From: Rickettsiales bacterium
GTDB taxonomy: Bacteria > Pseudomonadota > Alphaproteobacteria > Rickettsiales > JAJNBL01
Length of the DNA stretch: 64,000 nucleotides
NCBI GenBank assembly: GCA_021156175.1
Contig: JAJNBL010000009.1
Coordinates: forward strand, 1-64,000
Direction: 5' to 3'
Part shown: positions 43,114-52,634 of the stretch, piece after piece
How the letters are laid out: each line of letters starts with the position of its first letter
How positions within the stretch are numbered: position 1 is the first letter of the stretch
The notes under the pieces: model-generated
What the model was told of the DNA's origin: nothing
What the model saw: the letters and a program-made list of their open reading frames with translations, nothing else
Databases searched by the model: none
Made by a program: the position numbers and the translations under genes

Positions 43114-43851
43114 TTAAGCCATTAACATCCCGCCATTCACATGAAGCGTTTGTCCCGTCATATAGCCTGCCTCGGTACTTGCGAGGAAAACCGCAGCGGC
43201 GGCTATATCAGCCGGTGTGCCCATATCCCCCATAGGAATAGAGGATGAAATTTTCTCTTTTTGTTGATCGCTCAAAACTTCCGTCATGCTAGTGCGGATA
43301 AAGCCCGGCGCGATACAATTGATAGTAATCCCGCGTGAAGCCGATTCCGCCGCCAAGGCTTTGGACATCCCGACCATGCCGGCTTTGGATGCAACATAAT
43401 TCGCCTGTCCTGGGTTACCGCTAAAGGCCACGACGGAAGAGATATTAATGATACGCCCGAAGCGTTGTTTCATCATCACGCGGAACGCGGCCTTATTGAG
43501 GATGAAGGTGGATTTCAAGTTGACGTTAATCACCTCATCCCACTCTTCTTCTTTCATGCGAAGTGCGAGGTTATCTTTCGTGACGCCTGCGTTGGCAACC
43601 AGAATATCCAGCCCACCTAAAAGCTTTACCGCTTCATCAATCAATCCTGCGACGGCTTCTTTATCACCAAGGTCGCATGGCAGAACATGGGCATTGCTGC
43701 CTAATGCTTTAGCAAGCGATTGGAGTTTTTCTTGGTTACGCCCAGAGAGGATAACGTTCGCACCTTGTGCATGAAGTGCTTTGGCAATCGCTTCGCCAAT
43801 GCCACCCGTGGCGCCTGTGACCAGTGCTTTCTTTCCTGTGAGATCAAACAT
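43114..43851 (-). CDS. fabG: 3-oxoacyl-ACP reductase
   Basis: NADPH-dependent reductase of fatty acid elongation. 245 aa short-chain dehydrogenase: ALVTGATGGIGEAIA near the N-terminus, NAGVTKDNL, the catalytic Ser in INISSVVAFSGNPGQ and the Tyr/Lys pair in ANYVASKAG, ending in TGQTLHVNGGMLM. First gene of the fabG-acpP-fabF-mltG-plsY run; fabD is not visible upstream within the 185 bases to the next gene. Confidence 0.96.
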   Translation of the reverse strand: MFDLTGKKALVTGATGGIGEAIAKALHAQGANVILSGRNQEKLQSLAKALGSNAHVLPCDLGDKEAVAGLIDEAVKLLGGLDILVANAGVTKDNLALRMKEEEWDEVINVNLKSTFILNKAAFRVMMKQRFGRIINISSVVAFSGNPGQANYVASKAGMVGMSKALAAESASRGITINCIAPGFIRTSMTEVLSDQQKEKISSSIPMGDMGTPADIAAAAVFLASTEAGYMTGQTLHVNGGMLMA

Positions 43852-44036
43852 TTTTAACCCTCGTTTACCCTAATCAAAACCCGATTTATGTAAGGCGGAA
43901 GGTATAGGAGGTGAGTCCAAAAAGTCAATCAAAACTTCGTTGCAACGTTTAGCGCAATTGCTTGAAGAGGGGAGTTTTTATGGGTACAGTGAATTTGGGT
44001 TGAATGGGGTACCAATGCATAAAATGGAGGAATGTT

Positions 44037-44354
44037 ATGAGTAAGAAGAGACAAGAGGATGGGGCCGGAAGTGGGCAGGTATCACCTCAGGATAACGAAC
44101 CAACCGGGTTATCTCAAGAAGATGGAGTGACTAAAAGCGCTTCTTATCAGAGCTATTCTATAGTAGATGAAGCCCCTGTTGCTTTTGTAGAAAGGATATC
44201 CTTAAAACAGCAAAAATCGCTTAAAGTTCATAAAGAGGCTCCGCCTGTGGAAATAGCAGAATTTTCTTCTTCGGCAGAAGGACCTTTTGCACGCAACGCG
44301 TTATCCACAAAACACAAAGCGCATTCCTCAAAATCACGTAGTCCCGGACAGTAA
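44037..44354 (+). CDS. small hypothetical protein
   Basis: 105 aa from ATG 44037, with a good GGAGG 6 bases before it. It is polar and low-complexity (Ser, Lys, Gln, Glu), with no hydrophobic segment and a basic Ser/Lys-rich end. I recognise no family. It is probably disordered. The ribosome site and lack of overlap with other genes favour a real gene. The thyX promoter follows after 43 bases. Confidence 0.5.
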   Translation: MSKKRQEDGAGSGQVSPQDNEPTGLSQEDGVTKSASYQSYSIVDEAPVAFVERISLKQQKSLKVHKEAPPVEIAEFSSSAEGPFARNALSTKHKAHSSKSRSPGQ

Positions 44355-44397
44355 GGGGATTTTACAAAAAACATACACGAGAAGTGTTATTTCCTTA

Positions 44398-44425
44398 TTG
44401 TATCCCCGTGCTGTTTCTTTATACT
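44398..44425 (+). promoter_or_regulatory. sigma-70 promoter of thyX
   Basis: TTGTAT, 16 bases, TATACT, ending 62 bases before the thyX ATG. Confidence 0.5.
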
Positions 44426-44487
44426 GCAACGAGTATATAATTATAACTATCGCCCTAAAGCGGCAGGCATCATCCTGAAGGAGCATT

Positions 44488-45435
44488 ATGTCCTTAAATA
44501 CCATCCAGCAAAAAGAAGTCGAAACCTTACGTTCCGATCAATATAGCACCCGCAGGGCAACGGTTCCTGCGCTCGAAGATATCCTGTATGAACCGCTTAA
44601 AGTGCTCGATCACGGGTTCGTGCGCGTGATTGATTATATGGGCGATGATTCGGCGGTTGTGCAGGCCGCGCGGGTATCCTATGGCAAAGGCACAAAGCAG
44701 GTCAACCAGGATGCGGGACTCATTAATTACCTCATGCGCCATTGGCACTCCACTCCGTTTGAGATGTGCGAGATCAAGTTCCACGTAAAGCTTCCGATCT
44801 TCGTTGCGCGCCAATGGATCCGTCATCGTACCGCGAACGTGAATGAATATTCTGCCCGCTACTCGATTATGGATAAGGAATTTTACATTCCTGAACCTTC
44901 ACAGCTGGCGCCGCAATCCGCGCAGAACCATCAGGGCCGCAGCGAAAAACCGCTGAGCCGTGAGGAATCTGAGCAAGTATTGCGCTTGCTTCGCGAAGAT
45001 TCGGAACAATGCTACACCCATTATCAGGAGATGATGAATACGGATGAAGCTGGCAATGTGCTGGATCCCAACCGTACCGGCATTGCTCGCGAGCTTGCCC
45101 GCATGAACCTGACGCTCAATTACTATACGCAATGGTACTGGAAAGTGGACCTGCATAATTTGATGCACTTCCTCAGGCTCCGTGCCGATGCCCATGCACA
45201 GTACGAGATCCGTGCCTATGCGGATGTCATGACCGATGTCCTGGCGCGCTGGCTCCCGATTACGCATGATGCATTCTTGAACCACCGTCTCCATGCCGCA
45301 AATATTTCGGGTAAAGGGATGGATATAGTCAAGAAGCTGGTTAAAGGCGAGAAAGTGCCATTTGAAGCCAGTGGTATGAGCAAACGCGAGTGGGCGGAGC
45401 TTATGAATGTATTGGGAATCGAACAGGTTTCCTAG
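44488..45435 (+). CDS. thyX: flavin-dependent thymidylate synthase
   Basis: Makes dTMP from dUMP using FAD and methylene-tetrahydrofolate. 315 aa with the ThyX signature [11 protein letters not shown] (RHRx7S), [27 protein letters not shown] and the C-terminal [28 protein letters not shown] sits before the ATG. It is unrelated to ThyA and typical of bacteria without a dihydrofolate reductase of the FolA type. Confidence 0.97.
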   Translation: MSLNTIQQKEVETLRSDQYSTRRATVPALEDILYEPLKVLDHGFVRVIDYMGDDSAVVQAARVSYGKGTKQVNQDAGLINYLMRHWHSTPFEMCEIKFHVKLPIFVARQWIRHRTANVNEYSARYSIMDKEFYIPEPSQLAPQSAQNHQGRSEKPLSREESEQVLRLLREDSEQCYTHYQEMMNTDEAGNVLDPNRTGIARELARMNLTLNYYTQWYWKVDLHNLMHFLRLRADAHAQYEIRAYADVMTDVLARWLPITHDAFLNHRLHAANISGKGMDIVKKLVKGEKVPFEASGMSKREWAELMNVLGIEQVS

Positions 45436-45442
45436 TTAATTT

Positions 45443-45931
45443 ATGCCGAAGCAGGATGTTACTCCTTTTCAATTGCCTGCTGTTATAAGCTATAGTGTGC
45501 TGCTTGCCAGCAGTTACCGCCATTGGATGAAGGAAAATCTTTTGCCGGATTTTACAGAATTACCATCGGCTGATTTTGCTAGGGCACTGTATGAGGCACC
45601 CTTTCCTCTTGTGTCGCATGGGACGGAAGCGGACCCAATATTCCGTTACGCTAACCGTGCAGCGCAAAAATTATGGGAACTTGATTGGGATGCGTTTGTT
45701 TCAATGCCATCACGATTAAGTGCAGAGCCTGTGAAAGATATCCAAGGGGATCGCCAAAGACTGCTGCAAGAGGCACTTAAGAAAGGTTTTGTGAGAGGTT
45801 ATCGCGGCATCCGTATCGCTAGTACCGGAAAGCGTTTTGAGATTACAGATACCGTATTATGGAACGTAATTGATGAGCAGGGTGTTCAGCATGGGCAGGC
45901 AGCACAGATTAATGATTATTATATTATCTAG
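45443..45931 (+). CDS. MEKHLA domain protein
   Basis: 162 aa. It matches the PAS-like MEKHLA family known from plant HD-ZIP III proteins and from bacteria: LLASSYRHWMKENLLP, FPLVSHGTEADPIFRYANRAAQKLWELDWDAFVSMPSRLSAEP, RGIRIASTGKRFEITDTVLWNVIDEQGVQHGQAA. A small-molecule or redox sensing role is supposed for the family but not shown. It starts 7 bases after thyX and is followed 6 bases later by the PH-domain gene, so the three may be one operon. Confidence 0.88.
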   Translation: MPKQDVTPFQLPAVISYSVLLASSYRHWMKENLLPDFTELPSADFARALYEAPFPLVSHGTEADPIFRYANRAAQKLWELDWDAFVSMPSRLSAEPVKDIQGDRQRLLQEALKKGFVRGYRGIRIASTGKRFEITDTVLWNVIDEQGVQHGQAAQINDYYII

Positions 45932-45937
45932 GTAAAA

Positions 45938-46492
45938 ATGATGAAAGATACAACCATGAAGCCAGTCTACGAGGCACGACTTCACCGTTCGGGCTATATG
46001 CTGGGATTACTGGTATTGTTGATAGGGCTCATTATTTCCGGAAAGCCGTTTACGACTCCAGGCATAGCGGAGCCGCTAGTTGCTGGAATTAATGCGCTTC
46101 CTGGCGCTCTAAAATCCTTCATCGCTTCGTTGATACCGCTTGGGACTTACCTCCAGCAATACTATCTTGACCTATTCTTGATGGTGGCGGGGATATTCTT
46201 GATGATAAGGTTCTTTCTGGAACGTCAACGTACCTTGCTGGTGTTGACCCCAGAAGGAATACAGGTCGAGAAGGGGATCTTCAGTACCGATTACCGCGAA
46301 TTCCCGTTGAGTACGCTCCAAGGGATTCAAGTCGTACAAAGTCCATTTGCCATGTTGCTTGGTCGTGGAACCATACTGATTCGCCTGTCAACCGGTGAAG
46401 TCATGCAATTTTCTCCGGTAAGTAAACCACGGCGCTTTCGGAATAAAGTGCTTGAAGTGATTGAGAAAAACCAACAGAAGAACGTGTTCTAA
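45938..46492 (+). CDS. membrane protein with bacterial PH domain
   Basis: 184 aa. Two hydrophobic helices (about 20-40 and 79-96) precede a bPH2-type domain (LLVLTPEGIQVEKGIFSTDYREFPLSTLQGIQVVQSPFAMLLGRGTILIRLSTGEVMQF). This is the layout of YdbS/YdbT-like proteins. Function is unknown; they bind at the cytoplasmic membrane face. ATG 45938 and ATG 45941 are both possible. Confidence 0.82.
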   Translation: MMKDTTMKPVYEARLHRSGYMLGLLVLLIGLIISGKPFTTPGIAEPLVAGINALPGALKSFIASLIPLGTYLQQYYLDLFLMVAGIFLMIRFFLERQRTLLVLTPEGIQVEKGIFSTDYREFPLSTLQGIQVVQSPFAMLLGRGTILIRLSTGEVMQFSPVSKPRRFRNKVLEVIEKNQQKNVF

Positions 46493-46518
46493 CGGGCTTC
46501 AAATTCTGATGAGCGTCC

Positions 46519-47493
46519 ATGGGTGAATTTCACATCATCGCGGAATGTTTTGCTCCTTTGGCCAAAAAAGCGCCCGGTGCGCTTGGGCTCTTAGATGATG
46601 CTGCGTTATGGGCCTGCGTTCCTGGGAAAGAGATTGTAATCACCAAGGATATGCTGGCAGAAGGCACGCATTTCTTACCCGACACTGATCCTTACCTCCT
46701 TGCCAAAAAACTCGTACGCGTGAATCTCTCCGACATGGCGGCGATGGGTGCATCACCCAAAGCGTATATGCTTGGTCTTTGCCTTTCGCGTGGAGCAGAC
46801 GAAGCCTGGGTTCGACGTTTCTCAGAAGCGCTCGCAGAAGAACAAAAGCAGTATGATATCATCCTAATTGGCGGCGATACGATTGCCCATGACGGAGACC
46901 TTATCCTTTCTCTCACCCTATTAGGTGAAGTGGATATCGGAAAAGCCTTGTTTCGGAGAGGTGCAAAGCCGGGGGATGACATTTATATCTCCGGTACCTT
47001 GGGCGATAGCGCACTTGGGCTTGCGGTGCTAAAAGGCGAAATTTCGGAAATCCTTTCGCCGGAAGAACGGGAGTATCTTATCCGGCGTTACCATCTTCCG
47101 GAGCCGCGAATTACATTAGGAAAAAAGCTTTATGGACATGTGACAGCGGTGATGGATATCTCCGATGGGTTGGTGCAGGATCTTGGTCATATCGTGGGAC
47201 AATCCCATGTTTCGGCGGTGATTGAGGGAAAGGCGATTCCGCTTTCGCTAGCGGCTGCGCGGTTATGTAAATTAGACCCGTCGTATTTGGAGATAGTGCT
47301 TTCCGGGGGGGATGATTACGAGCTACTATTTACCGCGCCCCAAGAATCCCGCGAGGCATTGGCAGCATTGAGTGTGAAGCTGGGCATTCTGATTACGCGC
47401 ATTGGCACGATTGAACCAGAGAAGGGCGTGAAAGTGTTGGATTTGGAAGGGAAACCGATGACATTATCCCGTGGCGGATACGAGCATTTATAG
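46519..47493 (+). CDS. thiL: thiamine-monophosphate kinase
   Basis: Last step of thiamine diphosphate synthesis, the cofactor of Dxs coded at 3652-5592. 324 aa with GEFHIIAECFAP, LLDDAALW, KDMLAEGTHFLPDTDPYLLAKKLVRVNLSDMAAMGA, GGDTIAHDG, VMDISDGLVQDLGHI and SGGDDYELLFTAP. Palindrome copy C starts right at its stop codon. Confidence 0.95.
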   Translation: MGEFHIIAECFAPLAKKAPGALGLLDDAALWACVPGKEIVITKDMLAEGTHFLPDTDPYLLAKKLVRVNLSDMAAMGASPKAYMLGLCLSRGADEAWVRRFSEALAEEQKQYDIILIGGDTIAHDGDLILSLTLLGEVDIGKALFRRGAKPGDDIYISGTLGDSALGLAVLKGEISEILSPEEREYLIRRYHLPEPRITLGKKLYGHVTAVMDISDGLVQDLGHIVGQSHVSAVIEGKAIPLSLAAARLCKLDPSYLEIVLSGGDDYELLFTAPQESREALAALSVKLGILITRIGTIEPEKGVKVLDLEGKPMTLSRGGYEHL

Positions 47494-47633
47494 TCATTTC
47501 ACTTTAAAATTACCCATGGCTGCAAATGCCCTTTACGCTGCAGCTCCGCTGCTCATGTACGTTTGATGTACATCTGCTGCGGTGCTCGCAAAACGTCATT
47601 TTCGCTTCACGGGTAATGCTAAATTGAAACAAC
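47494..47633. repeat. long imperfect palindrome, copy C of a dispersed element
   Basis: Arms converge on ATGTAC....GTACAT (47555-47572). Outer parts match as AGT..TTTCA.TTTA..ATTACCC.TG and its complement, with the symmetry axis at 47563.5 and no net indels. It lies between the convergent thiL and glycosyltransferase genes. The core CTCATGTACGTTTGATGTAC resembles copies A and B. Confidence 0.78.
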
Positions 47634-47646
47634 TAAATAGCGCTGT

Positions 47647-48687
47647 TTAGCCGCGAGTGCCGGTCAATTTTCTTGCTGCTTTCTTCACAAGCCGAATAGG
47701 TGTTCCCAAAAGCTTCATCCCGTGATAAATCGCATGGATAATCGCATCGGTGCGATCAAGTCGCTCGTTTAGGTGATCCAGCCGGATATTGATTCTCGCA
47801 AAGGATTCTTCAATCGGAGTAGGGACATGCTTGAGGAGTGATTCGGTGCGGGCAGTCGTATCTTCGAGCTTCTTTAAGCTTGGTGCGATATTCAACAAGA
47901 ACCCATGCCCCAGTTGGTTTTTCGTCAAATCGTCCCGAAGCGCCTGGTTCTTCAGTGCGGTGCGAATCGCATCATGCTTATAGTTCCCATCGGTCGTGGT
48001 ATTGGAATAAATATCATGGCGCCCCGCAACACGCGTGTGGTAATACGCATGAGGTTGGTCGATATGGGTGATGTTGAAATGCTGGAAGAAAGCAAGATTG
48101 AAATCCCAATCACCAAGCACCGGCAGCTCTTCGCGGTACATGCGCTGCATCGTATTATACGCTTCGCGCTTATAGAGAAATGCAATCGGCGGGAAGAAAT
48201 TCCCAGCATAAATATTCCACACGGTCATTTCCTGAACCCACGCATCGCAGCGAGCGCGCCGGACTTCGCTGACCGTATCACCATCAATCTCTTCTTCGAT
48301 ATGAATAACGGTGGTTACAGCGCCACCAAGATTCGGGAGTAATTGATTACTCTCAATCGCGGATACAGTGGTTTTTAGGAAATCCGGATGCCATGCATCA
48401 TCATCATCGTGAATGGTAACATAGGTGCTTTTCGATGCAGAAATTCCACGGTTGGAGGCTGCTTCCATCCCGAGCGATGTTTCATGATGGAGGACTTTTA
48501 CCCGGTTACGAAACGCCTCGCGGTATTCCTCTACCAGCGCATTGACTGGAGCCGGATCGCCGCCATCATTCACAATCACCATCACCCAGTCTTGAAAGGT
48601 CTGGCCGATAACGCTTTTGATCGCACGCTTTAAGAGGAGCGGGCGATTCTTGGTGCGGGTGATGATGGCAACAGAAGCTTGGGTCAT
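47647..48687 (-). CDS. glycosyltransferase family 2 protein
   Basis: 346 aa with an N-terminal GT-A domain (VAIITRTKNRPLLLKRAIKSVIGQTFQDWVMVIVNDGG, metal site HDDDDAWHPDFL). The middle carries acceptor-side residues, and the C-terminal ~80 residues are helical and coiled-coil-like (LKKLEDTTARTESLLKH, ARINIRLDHLNERLDRTDAII). No membrane helix. It is the last gene of the polysaccharide operon, coupled to galE by a 4-base ATGA overlap. Donor and acceptor are unknown. Confidence 0.88.
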   Translation of the reverse strand: MTQASVAIITRTKNRPLLLKRAIKSVIGQTFQDWVMVIVNDGGDPAPVNALVEEYREAFRNRVKVLHHETSLGMEAASNRGISASKSTYVTIHDDDDAWHPDFLKTTVSAIESNQLLPNLGGAVTTVIHIEEEIDGDTVSEVRRARCDAWVQEMTVWNIYAGNFFPPIAFLYKREAYNTMQRMYREELPVLGDWDFNLAFFQHFNITHIDQPHAYYHTRVAGRHDIYSNTTTDGNYKHDAIRTALKNQALRDDLTKNQLGHGFLLNIAPSLKKLEDTTARTESLLKHVPTPIEESFARINIRLDHLNERLDRTDAIIHAIYHGMKLLGTPIRLVKKAARKLTGTRG

Positions 48688-49727
48688 GTTTCGGCAAAAT
48701 GTTTTTCGATTATGATAGCATCAGCAGTATAACTGTTCGCTGCTTCCAGGGCAAGACGCTGTTCCCAGGCCCAGGCATGTTCAAGCAATGTGGTGAGTCC
48801 CGATGCACGAGGTTCCCATCCCAGCAGCGCACGCGCTTTCTTGCCATCGGCAACGAGTATTGCTGAATCTCCAGGCCGCCGTGCTTCTAAAGTAAACGCA
48901 ATGGATTGTCCGGTCACGGCCTTCGCTTCGCGGATGATTTCGAGTACCGAATAGCCTAATCCGGTTCCCAGATTGAATAAACGTTCTTCGCCACCTTGCT
49001 CAAGGTATTGCAGGAGCAAAAGATGGGCGCTGGCAAGGTCATTCACATGGATATAATCGCGGATGCAGGTGCCATCGGGTGTGTTGTAATCCTGGCCAAA
49101 GACAGAAAGCGATGCCTTTCGGCCACATGCCACTTGTAAGGCAAGGGGGATAAGATGTGTTTCGGGCTCATGGCGCTCGCCGATCCCAGCTTCGACATCA
49201 CAGCCTGCGGCATTGAAATAGCGTAAGGCTCCCCAACGCATTCCATAGGCACGTTCATAATCGCGGAAAATTTCTTCCACCATCTGCTTGGAACGGCCAT
49301 AAGGGCTCAGTGGTGCGATCGGATGTTGCTCATCAATCGGGGCATAATGTGGTTCGCCAAAAACGGACGCACTTGACGAGAAAATGCAATATTTCACCCC
49401 ATGCGCAACCATGGCATTAAGTAGGGTAAGCGTGCCGGTGACGTTGTTATCGTAATATTTATCAGGCTTCTGCACCGATTCTCCCACCTGTATTAGCCCT
49501 GCGAAATGCAAAACCCCATGGATGGGATAGGTGGTGAAGATATAATGCAAAATGGCCGTATCCCGTATATCCCCTTCAACAATAAAGAGGTTTGGATGGG
49601 TCAGGATATTTGGGCGGTTGGCGGCATTATTATCAAGCACCGTCACGCGGTATCCTGCATTAAGCAGGAGCCGTACCATGTGAGAGCCAATATAGCCCTG
49701 CCCTCCAGTGACGAGAAGATGTTGCAT
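48684..49727 (-). CDS. galE: UDP-glucose 4-epimerase
   Basis: 347 aa from ATG 49727. Extended SDR: HLLVTGGQGYIGSHMVRLL (NAD loop), FSSSASVFGEP with the catalytic Ser and SPYGRSKQMVEEI with the Tyr/Lys, plus RYFNAAGCDVEAGIGE. It supplies UDP-galactose or the N-acetyl form for the surface polysaccharide. Its ATG shares one base with the sulfotransferase TAA (TAATG), so it is coupled; a start 22 codons earlier is unlikely. Confidence 0.94.
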   Translation of the reverse strand: MQHLLVTGGQGYIGSHMVRLLLNAGYRVTVLDNNAANRPNILTHPNLFIVEGDIRDTAILHYIFTTYPIHGVLHFAGLIQVGESVQKPDKYYDNNVTGTLTLLNAMVAHGVKYCIFSSSASVFGEPHYAPIDEQHPIAPLSPYGRSKQMVEEIFRDYERAYGMRWGALRYFNAAGCDVEAGIGERHEPETHLIPLALQVACGRKASLSVFGQDYNTPDGTCIRDYIHVNDLASAHLLLLQYLEQGGEERLFNLGTGLGYSVLEIIREAKAVTGQSIAFTLEARRPGDSAILVADGKKARALLGWEPRASGLTTLLEHAWAWEQRLALEAANSYTADAIIIEKHFAET

Positions 49728-50497
49728 TACGCTGCCCCTACCATATGCCGCAACTGTTTTGCCGCTCTTGCGAAAAGCGATTGGCGCTTCCAATGTTCAT
49801 CTTTTTCTGTCGCAATTAATGCACGGTAATGGGCTTGTTTTTCATAATAAAGCGCGTGCAGTACCGGAAGCAGGCTTTCACGGATAGGTTCCCCCGTTCC
49901 GGCATAAATTTTCCTGTCAAGTTCAGCGCGGAAGCTCTGGTTATAGAAAACTGGATCCACGCCGATATGGGTGCTGCATTCACGTAGTAACGCAATCGGA
50001 TTTTTCTTGATATCTTCAAAATCCAGCACCAGTATTTGCTCTTTTGGATAAACAGAAGACCAATTATCCAAGCACTTCGCATAATCCCCTCGCGCGAGTG
50101 ATCCTTGGGAATGGAAATGGTCGATAAACCACTGGTCAGAAGCCTCATCAACTGTCATTTCTGCACGTTTCAAGGCCATCAATGCGGAAGACCAGGCGCG
50201 ATCGATCGGGTCGCGCACACTATAGATAATCCGTAAGTTAGGAAACAGTCTATAGATAGTTTCAATCCGTTCCCGTGGCAGTAACGCATAGGCCGGTGTA
50301 ATTTCTCCGCTTTTATGAGTAGGGAGCAGATGATCCGGGAAGCGGGAAGTATAGGCTTCGATAGAGGTAAGGTCACCCTTATCCCAAAAATGGACTTCTT
50401 TGCCCGCCGGAAAATGGATATGCGGGTGCCGCGCAAGGTTTTCGTATAACCATGTCGTCCCCGCTTTTTGTGCGCCAATGCCTAGAAAATTTAACAT
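49727..50497 (-). CDS. sulfotransferase
   Basis: 256 aa P-loop sulfotransferase. The 5'-phosphosulfate loop is GAQKAGTTWLYENLARHP at the N-terminus, and the 3'-phosphate site is RIIYSVRDPIDRAWSSALM. It transfers sulfate from PAPS to an acceptor, here most likely the exported glycan, as it lies between the ABC exporter and galE. Sulfated surface sugars are uncommon in bacteria outside rhizobia and some marine groups. PAPS synthesis genes are not in the window. Confidence 0.9.
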   Translation of the reverse strand: MLNFLGIGAQKAGTTWLYENLARHPHIHFPAGKEVHFWDKGDLTSIEAYTSRFPDHLLPTHKSGEITPAYALLPRERIETIYRLFPNLRIIYSVRDPIDRAWSSALMALKRAEMTVDEASDQWFIDHFHSQGSLARGDYAKCLDNWSSVYPKEQILVLDFEDIKKNPIALLRECSTHIGVDPVFYNQSFRAELDRKIYAGTGEPIRESLLPVLHALYYEKQAHYRALIATEKDEHWKRQSLFARAAKQLRHMVGAA

Positions 50498-50509
50498 ATC
50501 TCCCCCTTG

Positions 50510-51817
50510 TTATAGTGCCTTTTCCCATATGGGTTCCGGCGAAAAATCGACTAATCCTGCAGAGTGGCTATCGTTTTCCGCCTCGGGAAGCACCTTAAAT
50601 GTCAGTGCATCTTCAATCCGATGAAGGAATATCCGTTCTCCGTTAACCACTCCTGAACAGCCGCAATTGATAAAATAACTTCCCTGGAGCAGCGCGGCCT
50701 TGAATTTAATGCACACTTTAAACCGCGTGCCCGATTGTACTTCGCTTACTTCATTGGTATGGCAACTGGCCCCACCCAGCTGAACTCCCGAGGGTGTTTT
50801 GATCATCATACCGAAACGGATTTGTTCTGCATAGACTGAAAATTCAATATCATAGGTAAGATAATACCATTCGCCGCGCTTCAGTAAATTAACCCTTTCC
50901 CGGGTCTTTGCGCATGCCAAGGCGGGTTCAGAAATTTTTGCTCCATTACACGCATAAGATACAAGGCTTTCTGGCGACAAGTCAGGGTTATAGCGGGATA
51001 AGACGGGCTCCGCGGAGCTAGCTTCGGTTTTCTGGGATTGAATTGAGCGGCGAACAGTGTCACGTTCCGCATCAGGCGCAAAAATGAGCTTATGGTAATA
51101 GGCAACCGCTTTTTTGGGTGCTCCGTCGTAAAGCAATTCGCCCCGATCCAGTAATAAAGCGCGCGAGCAGAGATCTTGAATCGTACGGGATGAGTGGGAT
51201 ACAAACAAAATCGCGGCTCCTTTGGCCTGGATTTCTTTAATCCGTGCGAAGCATTTACGCTGGAAGAGTTCATCGCCCACCGCCAATGCTTCATCGACAA
51301 TCAGGATATCTGGCTGGGTTGCAATGGCCACCGCAAAGGCAAGGCGGACATACATCCCACTAGAATAGGTTTTTACGGGTTGATAAATTTTATCCCCAAT
51401 GCTCGCGAATTCGAGGATGCTGTCATATTTCGCATCGGTTTCCGCTCGAGAAAGGCCAAGGATCGCCGCGTTGAGGTACACATTCTCTTTGCCCGTGAAT
51501 TCAGGATTAAAGCCGGCGCCGAGTTCAAGGAGTGCCGATATGCGGCCATAGGTCTTGCAGATGCCGCCAGAAGGCGTGAGTGTTCCGCAGATCATTTGAA
51601 GAAGTGTTGATTTCCCGGACCCATTCTGCCCAATAATCCCTACCGCTTCGCCTTTGTGTATGGTAAAGGAAAGAGGCTTTAGCGCTTCAAAAGGGGTGCA
51701 GAAGCTTTTCGCCCCGCGAAAAATCCCTTGTGCGAGGCGGTGGCTGGGTTTCGCAAAGATTTGATAGGTCTTGGAAAGATTGTCCACCTCAATAGCAATC
51801 GCACGATCAGAGCACAT
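50510..51817 (-). CDS. wzt: polysaccharide ABC transporter, ATP-binding protein (Wzt-like)
   Basis: 435 aa from ATG 51817. Residues 1-250 are the ABC ATPase of the KpsT/TagH/Wzt type (SKTYQIFAKPSHRL, Walker A GIIGQNGSGKST, NVYLNAAILGLS, YSSGMYVRLAFAVA signature, DILIVDEALAVGD). Residues ~280-435 form an extra beta-sandwich domain (Wzt C-terminal), which in O9a/O12-type Wzt binds the modified glycan end. That implies export of a finished, end-capped polysaccharide. The start overlaps the wzm stop by 11 bases. Confidence 0.92.
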   Translation of the reverse strand: MCSDRAIAIEVDNLSKTYQIFAKPSHRLAQGIFRGAKSFCTPFEALKPLSFTIHKGEAVGIIGQNGSGKSTLLQMICGTLTPSGGICKTYGRISALLELGAGFNPEFTGKENVYLNAAILGLSRAETDAKYDSILEFASIGDKIYQPVKTYSSGMYVRLAFAVAIATQPDILIVDEALAVGDELFQRKCFARIKEIQAKGAAILFVSHSSRTIQDLCSRALLLDRGELLYDGAPKKAVAYYHKLIFAPDAERDTVRRSIQSQKTEASSAEPVLSRYNPDLSPESLVSYACNGAKISEPALACAKTRERVNLLKRGEWYYLTYDIEFSVYAEQIRFGMMIKTPSGVQLGGASCHTNEVSEVQSGTRFKVCIKFKAALLQGSYFINCGCSGVVNGERIFLHRIEDALTFKVLPEAENDSHSAGLVDFSPEPIWEKAL

Positions 51818-52604
51818 CGGCAAACCCCTTCCGGACTTTCGCAAAAAACGCATATCCGAACACACACATTGCTACGCTGACTACACTATAGCCTATAAAC
51901 AGGAGCGGATTAGGCAATTTTCCCCACAGCGCTACATCCCGCACCGCATCGACCGGGAAAGAAAGCGGATTCAGGTAAATGAAGGGCTGGAGGCCCGCTG
52001 GCAATGCGTCGGGGTGAATAACAATCGTACTTAAAAACAACAGGATAGTTCCCATCAGTCCAATGATTTGGGTGATGTCCCGGAAAAATACGCCCATAGC
52101 TGCTAGAATCCAGGAAAGCCCAAGAGTAAAGAGCACAAATGGCAACAGGATAAAGGGAAGTAGCAATACTGTTACGGGCAGATTTCCTTCTAAAAAGAGA
52201 GTCGCGCCCAGCAGGATCACAAACCCAATACCAAGCTGGAAGAGAGCGGAAGCGGTCATTGCCGGAACCAGTATCTCCAGGGGAAAAATCACCTTTTTAA
52301 CGAAGTTCGTATGGGATTGGATTAAATTAGAGGCGCGGACCAGGCACTCCATAAAGAATCCGTGGAGGATCAGCCCTGCAAAGAGGATGGTTGCATAGGT
52401 CCCAATGCCCTCATGCTCCGCACCACCCCAGCGGGCTTTAAACACGGTGGTAAATACGAAAGTATAGACTGCAAGGAGGGTCAAAGGTGTAAGCAGGGAC
52501 CACAAAACCCCAAGCGCAGAGCCACGATACCGCTCTAGGATATAGCGGAGTGTCAGTTGGCGCAGGAGCGCAAAACGCTGGTGGATCGTACTACTGTGGC
52601 TCAT
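51807..52604 (-). CDS. wzm: polysaccharide ABC transporter permease (Wzm-like)
   Basis: 265 aa from ATG 52604, six membrane segments (ABC-2 family): RYRGSALGVLWSLLTPLTLLAVYTFVFTTVF, LILHGFFMECLVRASNLI, NPLSFPVDAVRDVALW. It forms the channel for Wzt. I prefer this start over ATG 52625 because GGGGAG precedes it and the promoter at 52635-52662 would leave almost no leader for the earlier one. First gene of the five-gene operon. Confidence 0.92.
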   Translation of the reverse strand: MSHSSTIHQRFALLRQLTLRYILERYRGSALGVLWSLLTPLTLLAVYTFVFTTVFKARWGGAEHEGIGTYATILFAGLILHGFFMECLVRASNLIQSHTNFVKKVIFPLEILVPAMTASALFQLGIGFVILLGATLFLEGNLPVTVLLLPFILLPFVLFTLGLSWILAAMGVFFRDITQIIGLMGTILLFLSTIVIHPDALPAGLQPFIYLNPLSFPVDAVRDVALWGKLPNPLLFIGYSVVSVAMCVFGYAFFAKVRKGFADVL

Positions 52605-52634
52605 TGGCAACAAATCTCCCCTCATGGGCAGATT

